64,000 bases of DNA from Melieria omissa (Eukaryota; Arthropoda; Insecta; Diptera; Ulidiidae), in the NCBI GenBank assembly GCA_963971225.1, contig OZ020269.1:20024921-20088920 (forward strand), given 5' to 3'. Positions 1 to 11,539 of this stretch are shown here, piece by piece. How positions within the stretch are numbered: position 1 is the stretch's first letter; each line of letters opens with the position of its first letter. The notes below the pieces were generated by a model. It had not been told where the DNA came from. It saw nothing but the letters and a program-made list of their open reading frames with translations, and ran no database searches. A program made the position numbers and the translations under genes.

Positions 1-145
1 ATGTGGCATCGGCCAAAAAAGGCCGAAGCCGATGCCGATGCCGATTCTTTTTTTTTTGGCCGATGCCGATACTAGCCGATGCCGATACCAATTTTATTGG
101 CCGATACTAGCCGATGCCGATGCCGATTAATCGGTCGGACTCTAG
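1..145. repeat. GCCGAT-rich hexamer repeat
   Basis: The first 145 bases are built from iterations of GCCGAT and variants (GCCGATGCCGAT, GCCGATACTAG), broken by a T-run. Similar TTCGGC/GCCGAA motifs recur near 2144-2222 and 3040-3100. It is cut by the window edge, so its full extent is unknown. Confidence 0.7.
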
Positions 146-1537
146 CCTTAAGTGAAGATTTACAAGCCGTTTGAGGTTCATTAAGATATTCAGCGGCCAC
201 TACTGCGCCATGGCAAGCGGAAAATTCTTATTGACATATTGACACATTGGGCGTTTTGGACGCAGCAAATGAAGATGCTGCAGTCGGCGCCTGGGCCGCT
301 TTGTGCGCGCTGGCAGCGCATCCAACTGGTTTGAACGGTTGGTCGGCTAACGGCGTGTTGGCGTAAGCAAACTGGCTCGAAATTGCTGGACGAGCTTAAT
401 TAGCACTGAATGTTGCCAGCATTTTGTTGCAAGTTTACAAACGTTTTTCTTTGCAGTTGGCTGGGTGCCAGGAACTGAGCGCAAATTGAATGTTACAGTT
501 TGGTAGCACTTGCAACCAGTTGCCACACCCACAATGCAGAAAGCTGCTCTTTAATTGTGCACGCTGCTCTGCTCGGCCACTGCTCGCCGCACATTTTTCA
601 TAATTTATCAGCCAATATGCACACAAACAATTCAATCGAACGACCACAGCTGGCCTTGTTGCCAAACGTGTTTGTGCGCCAACATTGAGTCGTCCCGAAC
701 GCAAATTAGACAGCGATTGTCCCGTGCAACATTACAACTGTTGCCAGCAATCTCGCTAATCCTTGTGCCTGCCGCTCTGCCAAGCGGAAAACATATTTAG
801 CAGACAGCCGGCAGCGTTGCTCGCACGAACTTGGCTAACTTGGTGGACCTGGCAATGAAAGTGCATCATAGCTGCTGCACAAATATGGCAAAGTCGTTAA
901 TGCCGCAAGTGCTTCCCTGCTTGCCACTGTCGAAATGCTGCACATTACAAATTGCAGTTATTCGCCGACTATCGACTGTTGCATCAGCGTAAATTTTGCC
1001 AAGAAGTTAAGATGCTCATCGACACACATCGCACAGCGATTGTCGTATATTCCTTTTAAAGAACCGTTGTTATCGATGTTTTCATGGATTTTAATTGACT
1101 GAATATTATGCGATTTCTTCAGTAAATTCTTAAATGTGTTCAATATGGTATGCCGGTTTATGTTTTTGTAATTTGTTTTAGTGTTGGCAATTTAATGTTG
1201 ATAAAGTAAGTGGACGTTATTGTTGTTATTGTTGAGTGTTTATTAGTCGGTTAGGAGTATCAATTAGCACTCGACAAGTAGAAAACGTGAAATTAATTAT
1301 GCACTTTTGCTAAGTGTAACTCAATAAAATTTTTAGATAAAAAAACAGAGCCAACAACAAATACATAAAGACGAACGACAATGGCAAACAGCTAAGAGAA
1401 AAACTTTTATCCATGAAGAACCTTAGTGCGCTGTGTGCACAAGACTGTAGGTTCCTATCTTCTAGGATTATACCCCGAACACATAGACAACGCCAGCGAC
1501 AAGACTGCATCTTTCAAAATATAGAAACAGTACGTTC
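146..1537. other. Intergenic, no gene seen
   Basis: All open frames here are short, overlap one another on both strands and lack recognisable motifs or convincing splice context. The first 900 bases are less AT-rich than the rest, but I see no protein signature. Confidence 0.6.
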
Positions 1538-1944
1538 CAGGGTCGGATTCAGAAAAATGTTTCGGAGGGGTTTCAAAAAGTAATTCTTTAATATTTATAA
1601 AATGCCTTTTAACCGTAGATCGAGCTTTGTATCAAAAATGATACATTTTTTGATACAAAGTTTTTTGTTTTACTATAACTTTTTTCAGGATATAATTAAT
1701 TTAACCATTCTTTGTGACTTTGTTGTGTTGGGATTATGCTTGTTTAAAACTATCTTTCACACTTCTTTAAGAAAGAGGTCTTGAGAAAATTGAAAAGCTT
1801 ATAATTCTCTCCTTTGTTTACATAGGATAGGATTCCTTAATTTTTTTGAAGCTCGATCTACGGTTAATTTGTATGTAGTTTTAAAATCGATCCTAATATT
1901 TCAGGGGGTTTCAACCCCCAAAACACCCCCTGAATCCGCCACTG
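1538..1944. mobile_element. hAT-like MITE, copy 1 (interrupted)
   Basis: The element is bounded by an exact 8-bp duplication, GTACGTTC, at 1530-1537 and 1945-1952. Its ends are imperfect inverted repeats (left CAGGGTCGGATTCAG; right, read inwards, CAGTGGCGGATTCAG), followed by G-rich subterminal DNA. An 8-bp target duplication and a CAG-type terminus fit the hAT superfamily. There is no coding capacity. A second, TTAA-flanked MITE sits inside it at 1613-1863; without that the element is about 150 bp, close to the second copy at 3119-3285. Confidence 0.75.
1613..1863. mobile_element. TTAA-flanked (piggyBac-like) MITE, copy 1
   Basis: Perfect inverted repeats CCGTAGATCGAGC and GCTCGATCTACGG are each flanked by TTAA (1609-1612 and 1864-1867). 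TTAA target duplication with CC-starting ends is characteristic of piggyBac-type elements. It is non-coding and 251 bp. A diverged second copy lies at 8968-9208. Confidence 0.8.
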
Positions 1945-2580
1945 GTACGTTCGTATGGAAACGATTATTTTGACAACAGCACAACTACACCAGCACTCAA
2001 CACATTCGAAATCAAAGCGATCTTGAAGATGTGTGGCCATGTCGCCGTCGTCTTGAATGTGTTCGGTGATCGATTCCTCCTTTTGATTCCTCTTAGAGCT
2101 ATCGGTCGACCTCTCTGAAATAATTAATACTGAATATTAGTGTCCTACCGAATATTCGTCTTCGGTCTCGGTATTTGGAGTATTCGGCCCAAAATAGCCG
2201 AATACTTTAGCCGAAGGTTTGCGCCCTGTAATGCAAGTCAATTTGCTCTGGTTCGAAGAATTTATCAAATATCGGGTTTTATCGATATTTCGGACTCAAG
2301 ATTGCAATCAATAAAAATTATCTCTAATCAGCTTTTTATGTGAATTGAATTGTCAGATTTTTTGTTTTTGTTAGAAACGGAACTCTACGACTGTTCTCAT
2401 TTTTTTTGCAAAAAAATATATATAAGTATATATTCTTTTATTAATTTTTAAGCGAAACAAAGACATTAATTAAAGAACACGGCTAAATGTGATCATTGTT
2501 TTCCTTATCATTGTTTCCTTTGATCATTGTTTTCATTGTTTCCTTAACCCTAGTGTGTGTGCTGAAAAAGAACACTTTAA

Positions 2581-3019
2581 CCCATGTGAAGGGGTACCCC
2601 AGTACAAATTGTACGAAAATTTCTCACTTTTTGTTTGCACTGTAAGACATTTTACCGTTTTTGTTAAAAAAATTTTTACGTTTTAAAGTTTTCGATAATA
2701 ATGCTAGCCGACCTTTACGACCCCAAACCAATAAAGCGGCTGCCATTTTTTGTTGATAAAATTGTTCTATTACAAATTATTTGCTTTAGAAAGTTTTACT
2801 TACAAGAAATATCTAAGAAATCGATGAAACTCCATAAAAAATGTGTTTGGTTATCCGGGTTCCCCAGCAACTAAATGGATTCAAACACTCGAAAATAAAA
2901 ACATAATACTATTTTGGGAGTTGTCATGAAGTTTCACCTTTCTAGGTTATCCGCAAGTATGTAAAATTTCAGTATCAAAGTGATTTGGGTACCCGGGTAC
3001 CCCATCACCCACATAAGGA
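2581..3019. mobile_element. Possible TTAA-flanked element with GGGTACCC ends
   Basis: TTAA occurs on both sides (2577-2580 and 3020-3023). The two ends share, in inverted order and with small gaps, an ATGTG stretch followed by GGGGTACCC. The terminal repeats are imperfect, so the boundaries are uncertain. No coding capacity was seen. Confidence 0.35.
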
Positions 3020-3118
3020 TTAAACAAATTTTTATTAGCCTTCGGCTTCGGCCTTACATTTTAGTTATGCTGAATATTCTGCTTCGGCATCGGCCAACAA
3101 TCCACCGTCGATCGGTCA

Positions 3119-3285
3119 TGGTGGTGGATTCAAGGGGGGAGGGTTTTGGGGGTTGATAACCCCTCCGAAATATTAGAGTCGACTTTGAAGCTACATACAA
3201 ATTAAAAGGAATTTTTTGGCATTTTATGAATATTAAAGAATTACTTCTTAAAACTACCCAAAATATTTTTTGGAATCCGCCCCTG
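3119..3285. mobile_element. hAT-like MITE, copy 2
   Basis: This 167-bp relative of the 1538-1944 element has GGATTC-containing termini, the same G-rich subterminal segment and the same AATATTAGA/TACATACAAATTAAAA interior. The flanking octamers ATCGGTCA (3111-3118) and ATCGGACA (3286-3293) differ at one base and are read as an aged target duplication. Confidence 0.7.
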
Positions 3286-3293
3286 ATCGGACA

Positions 3294-5105
3294 CTACTGA
3301 ATATATATATATGATAACAAAAATTTCAAACCATTCTCCAAAAATTACCAATAATTTCCACCACTTTGTGTCACATTGTGAACTCCACTTTCTAAAGACA
3401 TAAACAAAAGCGAATCTAACCTGTGCGATGATCCTCGCAAAACAGCCACCTTGACCTTCTGCACTTGCCAAAAACATGTGCAAACAACAACAACAAATTT
3501 TAACCACCAGCTGTCACCAATAACCAAACAGTGACCTTAGTACGCCCACAAATAGCCAAACAACATTGTCTCAAACCGAACGCTGTGCAATGTTGCCACA
3601 GCAATAAAGTTGACTCCTTGTCGCCAACTCTTAACCGAAGGTGAATAATGTCTGCGCGCACATGCAGTCACAGCTGGCCGTGACCGTGTCACTGCGCATC
3701 CACATAACCACAAATATTTCAATGCTTTGCACATTGGCATTGAGAGTCGCCATTGAGTGGAACACACATTAGTCAGCAGTGATGAGTTGTTGCGGTGTAG
3801 AAACGCTGCCAACAAGCGCTCTTCGCCTAACTATACGCCGGACTTTGTGGCTGGCGGTAAGCAAGCAACCACTACGCACATACACACATACATTCATGTG
3901 TACTAACAAATAAACAAGCATGTTTGTGGCTATGATCAGAGTCAGTGCAGTGCTTTCATGTACTTCAATACATGACCGATATGCTCCTCGGCAGTCGTGA
4001 CTTTGCTACAAATCGCTGCAATACGCTGAAAGTGTTTTTGCCGCTTGCCAACGATCGATGCGATCAACGTTGGTGCAACGCAATGTTCGAGCAGCGGGTG
4101 AGAATGCAGTGAGAAATGCTTTAAAAAACCACAAGTGACTGCAGCGATAACCCTCACACTTGTCGCTGGCACACTCGACTATTTGTTACCTTCTTTATCG
4201 ATGCGTCCGTTCGCTGGTTTACTTGCAATGCCGCCCACTCTACATGCCACCAGGTGAGCTGTCGCTGTAGTTGCAATTGATCGCCTTTCGATCTGCTAAT
4301 GCGAACACCGACATCCGATGTTGCTAATCAACACGTTGTTGTTGCAACAACACTTGATACGTTGCATTGATTTGATGCCAAGTCCGATGCCAAGTGCCAT
4401 AAAGTGGTTTTGTGCGCAAACAACAGCAGTTGAGTGCTCTTCAACAATCAACGATTCGCAGCAATTGCAGTCGTTGAGATGCGTCAGCTGAGAGTTAAAG
4501 TGCGCACTGAGCGCGTGTTGGCAACGTCAGAGGAAGGAAGTCGGCTGGCGGTAGGAAATGTTGAGGAAATACCTGTCAATCGCTTTGGTGTTGATGGCTC
4601 ATTGGTGGCATTGTTTGGCCGTGTGGTCATTTCCTTGATGCATGGCGGTTAATGTTGACTAATGAATGTCGCTGCGAAATGCCATTGAACGTAATGCAAG
4701 TGCAGTGCATTTAATTAGCCGTCAATTGATTGCATTGTGATTTTGTTGTTAGTGTATTTGCTTTGATTTCCTTGTAATTTATTGAAAATTTGCGATTATG
4801 ATAACCAAGTTTTAATTCAATTAATGTATGAATGAAAATGATGTGAAAAGTAAAATAAACAAAATAAACAAAAATAAGGGGTTTTGTTTCAATTAAAAAA
4901 AGTAATGTTTGAAGATAAAATTATATTTTTGATCAAAAACATAATAATGATTTGTGTTTGAAAAATAACTAAAGGTGACTGATTTATTGCATTTTAATGC
5001 ACAATAACAATTAAAAATAATAATAGCCAACCTAGTCGTATGAGTTTTTGCTTATAAAAATTATAATATATTCCTGCATTAGTGCGATAGCTTTTAACAA
5101 TAGAG
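3294..5105. other. Intergenic, no gene seen
   Basis: Mixed-composition DNA to about 4.7 kb, then AT-rich. Short open frames on both strands show no domain, no signal peptide and no paired splice sites. I see nothing that can be annotated. Confidence 0.55.
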
Positions 5106-5820
5106 CATAAAAAATCCCAAAGTCAAAAAATCCGGAATTCCTGTGGTTGATTTTATCTTTTTATACCAAATAAATAGTCAACTTTCTAGTGTACATATAT
5201 CCCATTTTTGGTAAAAACTATTTCAAATCAACTTAATGCCATACAACGTGAAAATCTTGTGGTTGTAGTAGTAGACTCTCTTTTCACACCAAAAATACTA
5301 TACTTTATATTATTTAAGTATCTAATTCTTGGTGAAAACTATTTCTACTTGATTCTATTCAACTTGGAATTCCTGTGGATGATCGTTTTTTTTCATACCA
5401 AAAAAATAGTAAACTTTCCAGTGTAGACATATCCCCTATTTGGTGAAAGCTATTTTTAGAAAACGAAAGGCCATAAAATCTGGAATTCCTGTAGTTGGCC
5501 TTTTCTTTTCATAACAAAATTAGTAGACTCTGTTTTCACATGAAAAATAGTAGACTTTCTATTATTTAAATATCCCATTCTTGGTGAAAACTTTTTCTAC
5601 TAAACTAAGTTCTATACAACTTGGAAATCCTGTGGTTGATCTTTTCTTTTCATATCAAAAATAGAAGACTTTTTATTATTTAAGTATCCCATTCTTGTTG
5701 AAAACTCTTTCTACTAAACTAAATTCCATTCAACTTGGAAATCCTGTGGTTGATCTTTTCTGTTCATACCAAACATAGTCGACTTTCCATTAATTATTTT
5801 TCCCATTTTTGGTAACAACT
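5106..5820. repeat. Tandem repeat, 116-bp unit, about six copies
   Basis: A unit containing the motifs GGAAATCCTGTGGTTGAT, TTTTCATACCAAAAATAG and TTTTTGGTGAAAACT repeats. The TGTGG core recurs at 5142, 5258, 5374 and 5490 (exactly 116 bp apart), then near 5631 and 5745. The fifth unit carries an extra 25 bp or so. The array continues for a few bases beyond the SINE that interrupts it at 5821. Confidence 0.8.
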
Positions 5821-6154
5821 AATAATAATAATAATTGATTGGCACGACAGCCCGCTTTCGCGAGACTAAGGCCTAGCTTCCCGCAACCACCCGTGTTGTG
5901 CGTGTGAATTTTGTACGCGGGTGGAAGGGACCTACAGTTTTATGCCGGTTCCGAACGGCAGGTTGCGAGCTTTTTCATAGGCAATTTTTACTCTCAGAGG
6001 TTTGCCATTTCCAGCTGAGAGGACAGCCACCGAAAGAGAAAACGAGTTTCCCGTTATTTTTTTTTAGGTGTTACTACATGCAGTATTCGATCTTGCGTCG
6101 CTCTGCATGCGACTCGTTGGACCGCGCACTAACCAACTGAGCCACGGTGGCTGC
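5821..6154 (-). mobile_element. tRNA-derived SINE, longer copy
   Basis: On the minus strand this 334-bp element starts with a tRNA-like head: an A box matching TGGCTCAGTTGG and a B-box-like segment, both Pol III promoter elements. An AATAAT-type tail ends it. An 11-bp duplication, TGGTAACAACT, flanks it at 5810-5820 and 6155-6165, as expected for LINE-mediated retroposition. It shares over 200 bp with the copy at 15938-16194 but retains about 80 bp before the tail that the other copy lacks. Confidence 0.85.
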
Positions 6155-6184
6155 TGGTAACAACTCTTTCTACTAAATTCAAGG

Positions 6185-7197
6185 AGATACCCAATAATAT
6201 AAACTGCTCCCTACCATCATACCTCTTTGCCGACAAATTCTCAACCCACATATCTCACAGACGGGAGTGGGAACAAGACACGGTGTCTAAGACTGGGGTA
6301 TGTTTCTACACAGACGGCTCCTAGTTGGATGGTAGAGTAGAGGTTGGTGTTATGTGTGTAGACCCACCCATGAAATACAGTTTCCGCCTTTCAGACTTCT
6401 GAAGTGTCTTCCAAATGGTAGTGCTTGCCATTTTCAAGGCCCTGTCTATGCTTAAATTGCGCAACCTCCCTGGAGGCTCGGTTCGGATTTTCACAGACAG
6501 TCAGGCAAGAGTTAAAGCCCTCAAGAAGGCATCCACCATCTCGAAAGTGGTCTCTCTCTGCCGCTTTCTGCTCAACGAGTTAAGGCAGGTGTACAAAATT
6601 ACTCTGACTTAGATTTCGGGCCACAGAGACATCAAGGAATCAAAGAACTCAAAGGAACTCGCTAGACGGGGCACCCTACCAGACTACAACACAACTATTA
6701 CAGTAGGCATTCTACTTCCTTTATGAAAACTCTTTCTTTCTCGACATAGGCAACAAACGCTGGAAGACGCTGGAATTATGGTCCACTTTCCTTCCCGGGC
6801 GCACTAAAACTCTTGTCTCACTTAGCAGATATCATATCAGTACGATCGTCTCGATTTTGACGGAACTTTGCCGGTTCGGTCGCCATGCCCACAGACAGTT
6901 AGAACTTTTGTCGCAATTACCAATACGAAGTCACCTCTTCTGTCACTGTCTGGCTCTCTTTAGAGTCTAGACGAAGGTGAAAATCCCTTAGTCTCTCCCT
7001 TCTTTAACAACTTAGACGACCTCAGATCAGTCAACATAAGAGGGTTTACTCACAAAAGAAATTGGCTTGCATATGGACTTTGACTTGCAATAACACAAAT
7101 CACTCTCACCTTGTGGTATCACAATGGCCCTTTTTGTAGTCTAAGTGTTCCTTTTGCCAAGTCCCGTGCCCAGGCAGCCACTTTAACCTAACCTAAA
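6185..7197 (+). pseudogene. Degenerate LINE 3' end with RNase H domain
   Basis: Broken frames spell an RNase H domain of a non-LTR retrotransposon: FYTDGS near 6300, then IFTDSQARVKAL near 6490, then GHRDIKES...ELARRG near 6620-6680. Stops and frameshifts separate these blocks. The DNA ends in a CCTAACCTAA-type 3' tail near 7190. RNase H after the reverse transcriptase is typical of the I and R1 groups. It is 5' truncated and dead. Confidence 0.7.
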
Positions 7198-8662
7198 CTA
7201 TTTAAAGGCCATGCTTTGTCCCCAGCAAAGTGGCACATTTCACATTTAATGCCCACCACACAATCATCAACAAGGTTCTCTTTTAAAATATTTCACCAAA
7301 AAAAACCTGACGAAGTACACCGCCCAGTAATTCACCATAATTTTGTGTTAATTTGTGAATTTTCTATACGAAAAACCACGTACTCGATATTTGTGTTCGT
7401 TTCAAAAAATGGCAATGAAAACACATTTTATTGAAAGTTATTTAGTTTACGTACAAATGATCAAACTATAATTTGTTATGCTCTCATTTCGTACATAATT
7501 GCGGACGCTATGATTGCCAGTCATTGTCGACCATAAAAATGCCCAAAAATTGGTTTCGTGACAGTTTGAAGGTATTTTTTTTCCATTAAAAGTATACAAA
7601 TTAAATATGGGTTTTCATGTTTCCAATTTCAATATTTATTTAGCTGAACAATTGCCAATAGCACACAAGTGCGTTCTGTTTCACTTACGCGTCGCTGCTT
7701 TATAGTTCACCGGTCGACAACGATTTTTATTAATTTGCATAATGAGACATTGGCGCATTTCAAGTGTAAATTCATGCTTTGTCCGGCACCGTCAAGTGAC
7801 AACGAATTGACCTCTGGACGCCTATTCGCATTTATTTGATTATTTTTTTCGCAACTGTGTGCTTGTCATTTGAACTCGCAGTCAGAGTTCAATTGAAGGC
7901 TCTCAAAGCGACTCGTGTTGGCAACTTTTTCTTGTTGTTGCCACGTTTTATTTCATTTCCGGATGTTGGCAGTTCGCGGCGACGTTTCTGTGTAAGCGAG
8001 CGACTTCTCTTGATGATGTTGTTGTAGTTTGTTGGGCATTTCATTTAGTTTGTTTTGTTTTGCTGATTGGGAACAATAGCTCTAGTTCCGGTCAGTTTGC
8101 CACAGTCGCTCTTCAATACCGCACCAACGCGGCTCTGTCTATTTTCTGTATTTTCTGTATTTTCATATTTTTTTTCTTGTTTGTTTTCAGTTTTACATTA
8201 TTAAAGCCAGGGCTAAGTTCGATGGCTGTATGTACAATGTGTATGCGTGCGGATACCATGAAAACATTGTCAAAGCTTTATGTCTGATCTGCTGCTGATG
8301 ACTGCAGCGTTGTGAGTGGATATGGTGTGGTACAATTTATGGTTAGAGGGGGGGTGCATATAATTATAGAAGACAACAATGTTTTTCATGGTAAATGTTA
8401 CTAGCACACAGTGGATTGGTTGTGTTTAATGTTAGACAAATTTTTATAAAGAAGTCAAGTATTGAGTTAAATTAAAAATGCGAATGAAGTTATAGATTAC
8501 AATATGAAAAAAGACGGTGCCTAACAGAAAGAAGTGTAATAAGTGAGAAAAGAATATAGGATAACTTATGTAGGTTACTATATGATAAAGTATTTGGCGT
8601 AAGAGAAGGAAGTTAGCTGTTTTGTTAAACTAAAAATGTGGATTAACTTAGAAATTACTATA
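7198..8662. other. Intergenic, no gene seen
   Basis: No open frame with recognisable content. A T-rich stretch lies near 8140-8210. Nothing further can be supported. Confidence 0.5.
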
Positions 8663-9790
8663 CGAGGCCTGTTTTATGAAAAATGTGACTGCTCAAGAGA
8701 AGCATATTCTGCTGGTGTAATCTACTGCTGTGTACATAAATTTGAAAGGCCTATCATTCACTGGCATGCTGTCAAAATTTCAGGACATTTGGTTCAGTAA
8801 CATTCTAGTTTTTGCGCCAAAAGTGACAGTGTGTTTATAGAATCGATCGGAAAATGAGCTTCGAACAAAGAGCCAATATTAAGTTTTGTTTTGAATAAAT
8901 GAATTCTTGATGAAACAAGTCTATGAAGATAATTGTTTATCTTGTGACAGAGTACAGAGTGGTTTAACCGTAGATCAAGTTTTGTATCAAAAATGATACA
9001 TTTGTTGTTTTGTTTTATTATAACTTTTTTCAGGATATAATTAATTGAACCATACTTATGACTTTGTTTGTGTTGGGATTATGTTTGTTTAAAACCATCT
9101 TTCACACTTTTTTAAGAAAGGGGTCTTGAGAAAATTTAAAAGCTTATAATATTCTCCTTTGTATACATAGAATAGGATTCCTTAGATTCTTTGAAGCTTG
9201 ATCTAAGGTTAAGCAGTTCAGGACGGTGTTGAAGACATAAAGGACGACATACATTCAGGTTCTTTCAATACCGTGGTTACTCAAAGTAACATCGAAATGC
9301 AGGAATTCATCAAAAATGAGCCGAAATAATAATCGCAATACGTGGAAATATAATTGAATATATCTGAAAATTCATCGTGTTAGGCCACAGTACCGTGAAA
9401 ATGGATGCTGGAGCCTTTTATTCGAGAACGCAACTTCTCATTGATCCAACTTGATGCCCAACTTTGTGGTAGAAATTTCCATTTTTATCATCAACCACTC
9501 GCCCTACTCACCTGACTTGGCTCCGTGTGACTTCTATCTGTTCGGTAAAATGCATTTGCCCATGAAAGGATAACCATATCCTGATGCTGAAGCGATTCAA
9601 AAGGCAACGACCGACACTTTGAAGACGATGGCCTCAGATGGCCTCAAAAAATCATTCAATGATTGATGAGTGCAAAACGTTGTATCAAAGTAGAACGAGA
9701 CTATTTTGAATAAAATGAATGAATTTTGCAAACAAAAATATTTGTTGTTTTGTTTTTTGAGCAGTCTCGTTTTCCATGGGGCAAACCTTG
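8663..9790 (+). mobile_element. Degenerate mariner, carrying a nested MITE
   Basis: TA flanks both ends (8661-8662 and 9791-9792). The terminal repeats are imperfect: left CGAGGCCTGTTTTATG, right (read inwards) CAAGGTTTGCCCCATG, each followed about 17 bp later by ACTGCTCAA. Transposase debris begins at an ATG at 8854 (MSFEQRANIKFCF) and ends with a YSPDLAPCDFYLFGKMH block near 9495-9555 that holds the last catalytic Asp of the mariner DD34D triad. Frameshifts and stops abolish function. The 241-bp MITE at 8968-9208 interrupts the N-terminal region. Confidence 0.85.
8968..9208. mobile_element. TTAA-flanked MITE, copy 2, nested in mariner
   Basis: Inverted ends CCGTAGATCAAG and CTTGATCTAAGG are flanked by TTAA at 8964-8967 and 9209-9212. 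Most of the interior matches the copy at 1613-1863. Removing the element plus one TTAA restores local mariner coding (Glu-Trp-Phe-Lys-Gln-Phe), which fixes both the target duplication and the order of insertion. Confidence 0.85.
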
Positions 9791-9792
9791 TA

Positions 9793-11539
9793 TGAAGAGC
9801 TTTTGTGTCTAATAAATACGAACGTAGTGTAAGAGATTGTGTCTTAAGAAAATTTTAAGAGGAAGACCTTTCAAAATGAACTTATGTTGAAATGGAAAAT
9901 TTCAAAAAATTGGTATGGATCTTGAGATTATTTATGATAAATTCAAAACTTAGACTTCTAAAGGCTTCCAAAGATGACAGGCAAAGGACTTCAAGTTTAC
10001 TATTCTCCTTAATTTTTTAATTAATGCGCCTGCAGTTTTTTATATTTAATAATGATCCAGTATTTCAGTACATCAGCACACAGTCTTTAAATAGAAAATT
10101 TTAACTATGTTTTTTTTTAAACTTGTCTTTATTTCCACTATAAGAGTTGTTAAATGGCAAAAAATCATTGATCTTTGTTGCCATCGTAAAGCACAGAAAT
10201 ACATGCTTACAGCGCCCAGCTCGATCCAACGCTGACAATGACGTCTGCACGCTGATCATGTTAATGGACAATAAAGTTTAGCGCCGATCTCCGCCCCACT
10301 GCGGCACAAAGCTGCGCCATTAGCCGCACTGTGCTCATTCAGACGTGACCACCAACAACGCCGGCTTCATCCAACGCACACGCTGACCAGGCCCGCACTG
10401 GCCGCGTCCACACTAACTGACGAGCAGCGGCCGCAAAAGGCTGCGTCAACGCGTTCGTGTTGAAAAAGCGCGCCTGTGACAACAGTTCAAGAATCGCCTG
10501 CGATCCCCACGAGCCAAAAGCTGGAAAGCGTTGGGTCTGTGTGCGTGCAAAGTGTTAGGTGTGAGAAGGGGGCTGCGGTTCGAGTGTGGTGTGTGTGTGT
10601 GTGTGTGTGAGTGGTGGGGCGTACATTTGGTGGCACCTGCGCGCGTTGGTGCTGTCAACTCCCACCACGGTTTCGGAATTTTTCGCTCGACGCTCGACGT
10701 TTGGTGCTGGAGTTCGTGCTTCGTGGTCATTGCGCGGATTTACATTTGAATTGAAATTTCAACTTTTTTTTTCTACCTGCTATTTGATTGCTTGTGTGTA
10801 TGCGTCTAATTATTTTTTTTATTTTTTAATTTTTATACATACTCGTACATATTTCGTATTGAATGCGTGCAGTCTATGTCCATGTTTTTTGTTAGTGTTA
10901 ACTTAAATTTTATTGTTGCGTTCTTGTGGTTGTTTTTGCTGTTGCCGATGGCAATCTATTTGTTGGATTTTTCTGCACCAAAACCCATCATGGGATTTGA
11001 ACGATGTGGAGCTGATCGCATTTTCAGTACAGCGCGATATTTTCTAACGATCGGTTGAGTTTTCCGGAACTCTGTGTTGAGGACGTGCGGTGTGGTGTTG
11101 AGTGTTGAGTGTGGCTATTAAAACACATCCTGCCATTGCTACAACTTCATTTGAATATTTTGCGCATAAATCTCATTACAATGAAGCATTATAAATGGTC
11201 AAAATATTACAATTTGAATAAATTTATTTAGATAATAAATTAATATCGCAGCATTCAACAAAAAGAATTGAAAGTGGGATGAAAATGAAAATATTCAAAA
11301 TATTAAAAGCAAGATTTTTTTTGCCAAGTGAATAAAAAAATTTAAATTTACCAGTGAAGTTTGTTTGACATCCACTATCAAAGTGTTTAAAAGGATTATA
11401 TCGAAAACAATGTAAGTGTTGGGTGATAAATGGGCAAATAATTTTTTTTTTTTTTGCAAATAAGATAGAAATTGTGAAAGAACTAACACTTAATGAAATA
11501 TCGTACAAATCCTGGTTATGAAATAAAAATCTTAAAATA
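9793..11539. other. Intergenic, GC-richer block with a GT microsatellite
   Basis: From about 10.2 to 11.1 kb the DNA is GC-richer than its surroundings and carries a (GT)n run near 10587-10610. Overlapping open frames on both strands show no family signature. It could be regulatory or an untranslated exon, but nothing in the sequence decides this. Confidence 0.45.

Noticed and set aside
2140..3110. Larger element bounded by TTCGG/GCCGAA motifs
   Set aside because: Motifs recur at both sides but do not form defined inverted ends or a target duplication.
10446..10906. Opposing 94- and 106-codon frames over a GT microsatellite
   Set aside because: Both owe part of their length to the (GT)n run; neither shows a domain.
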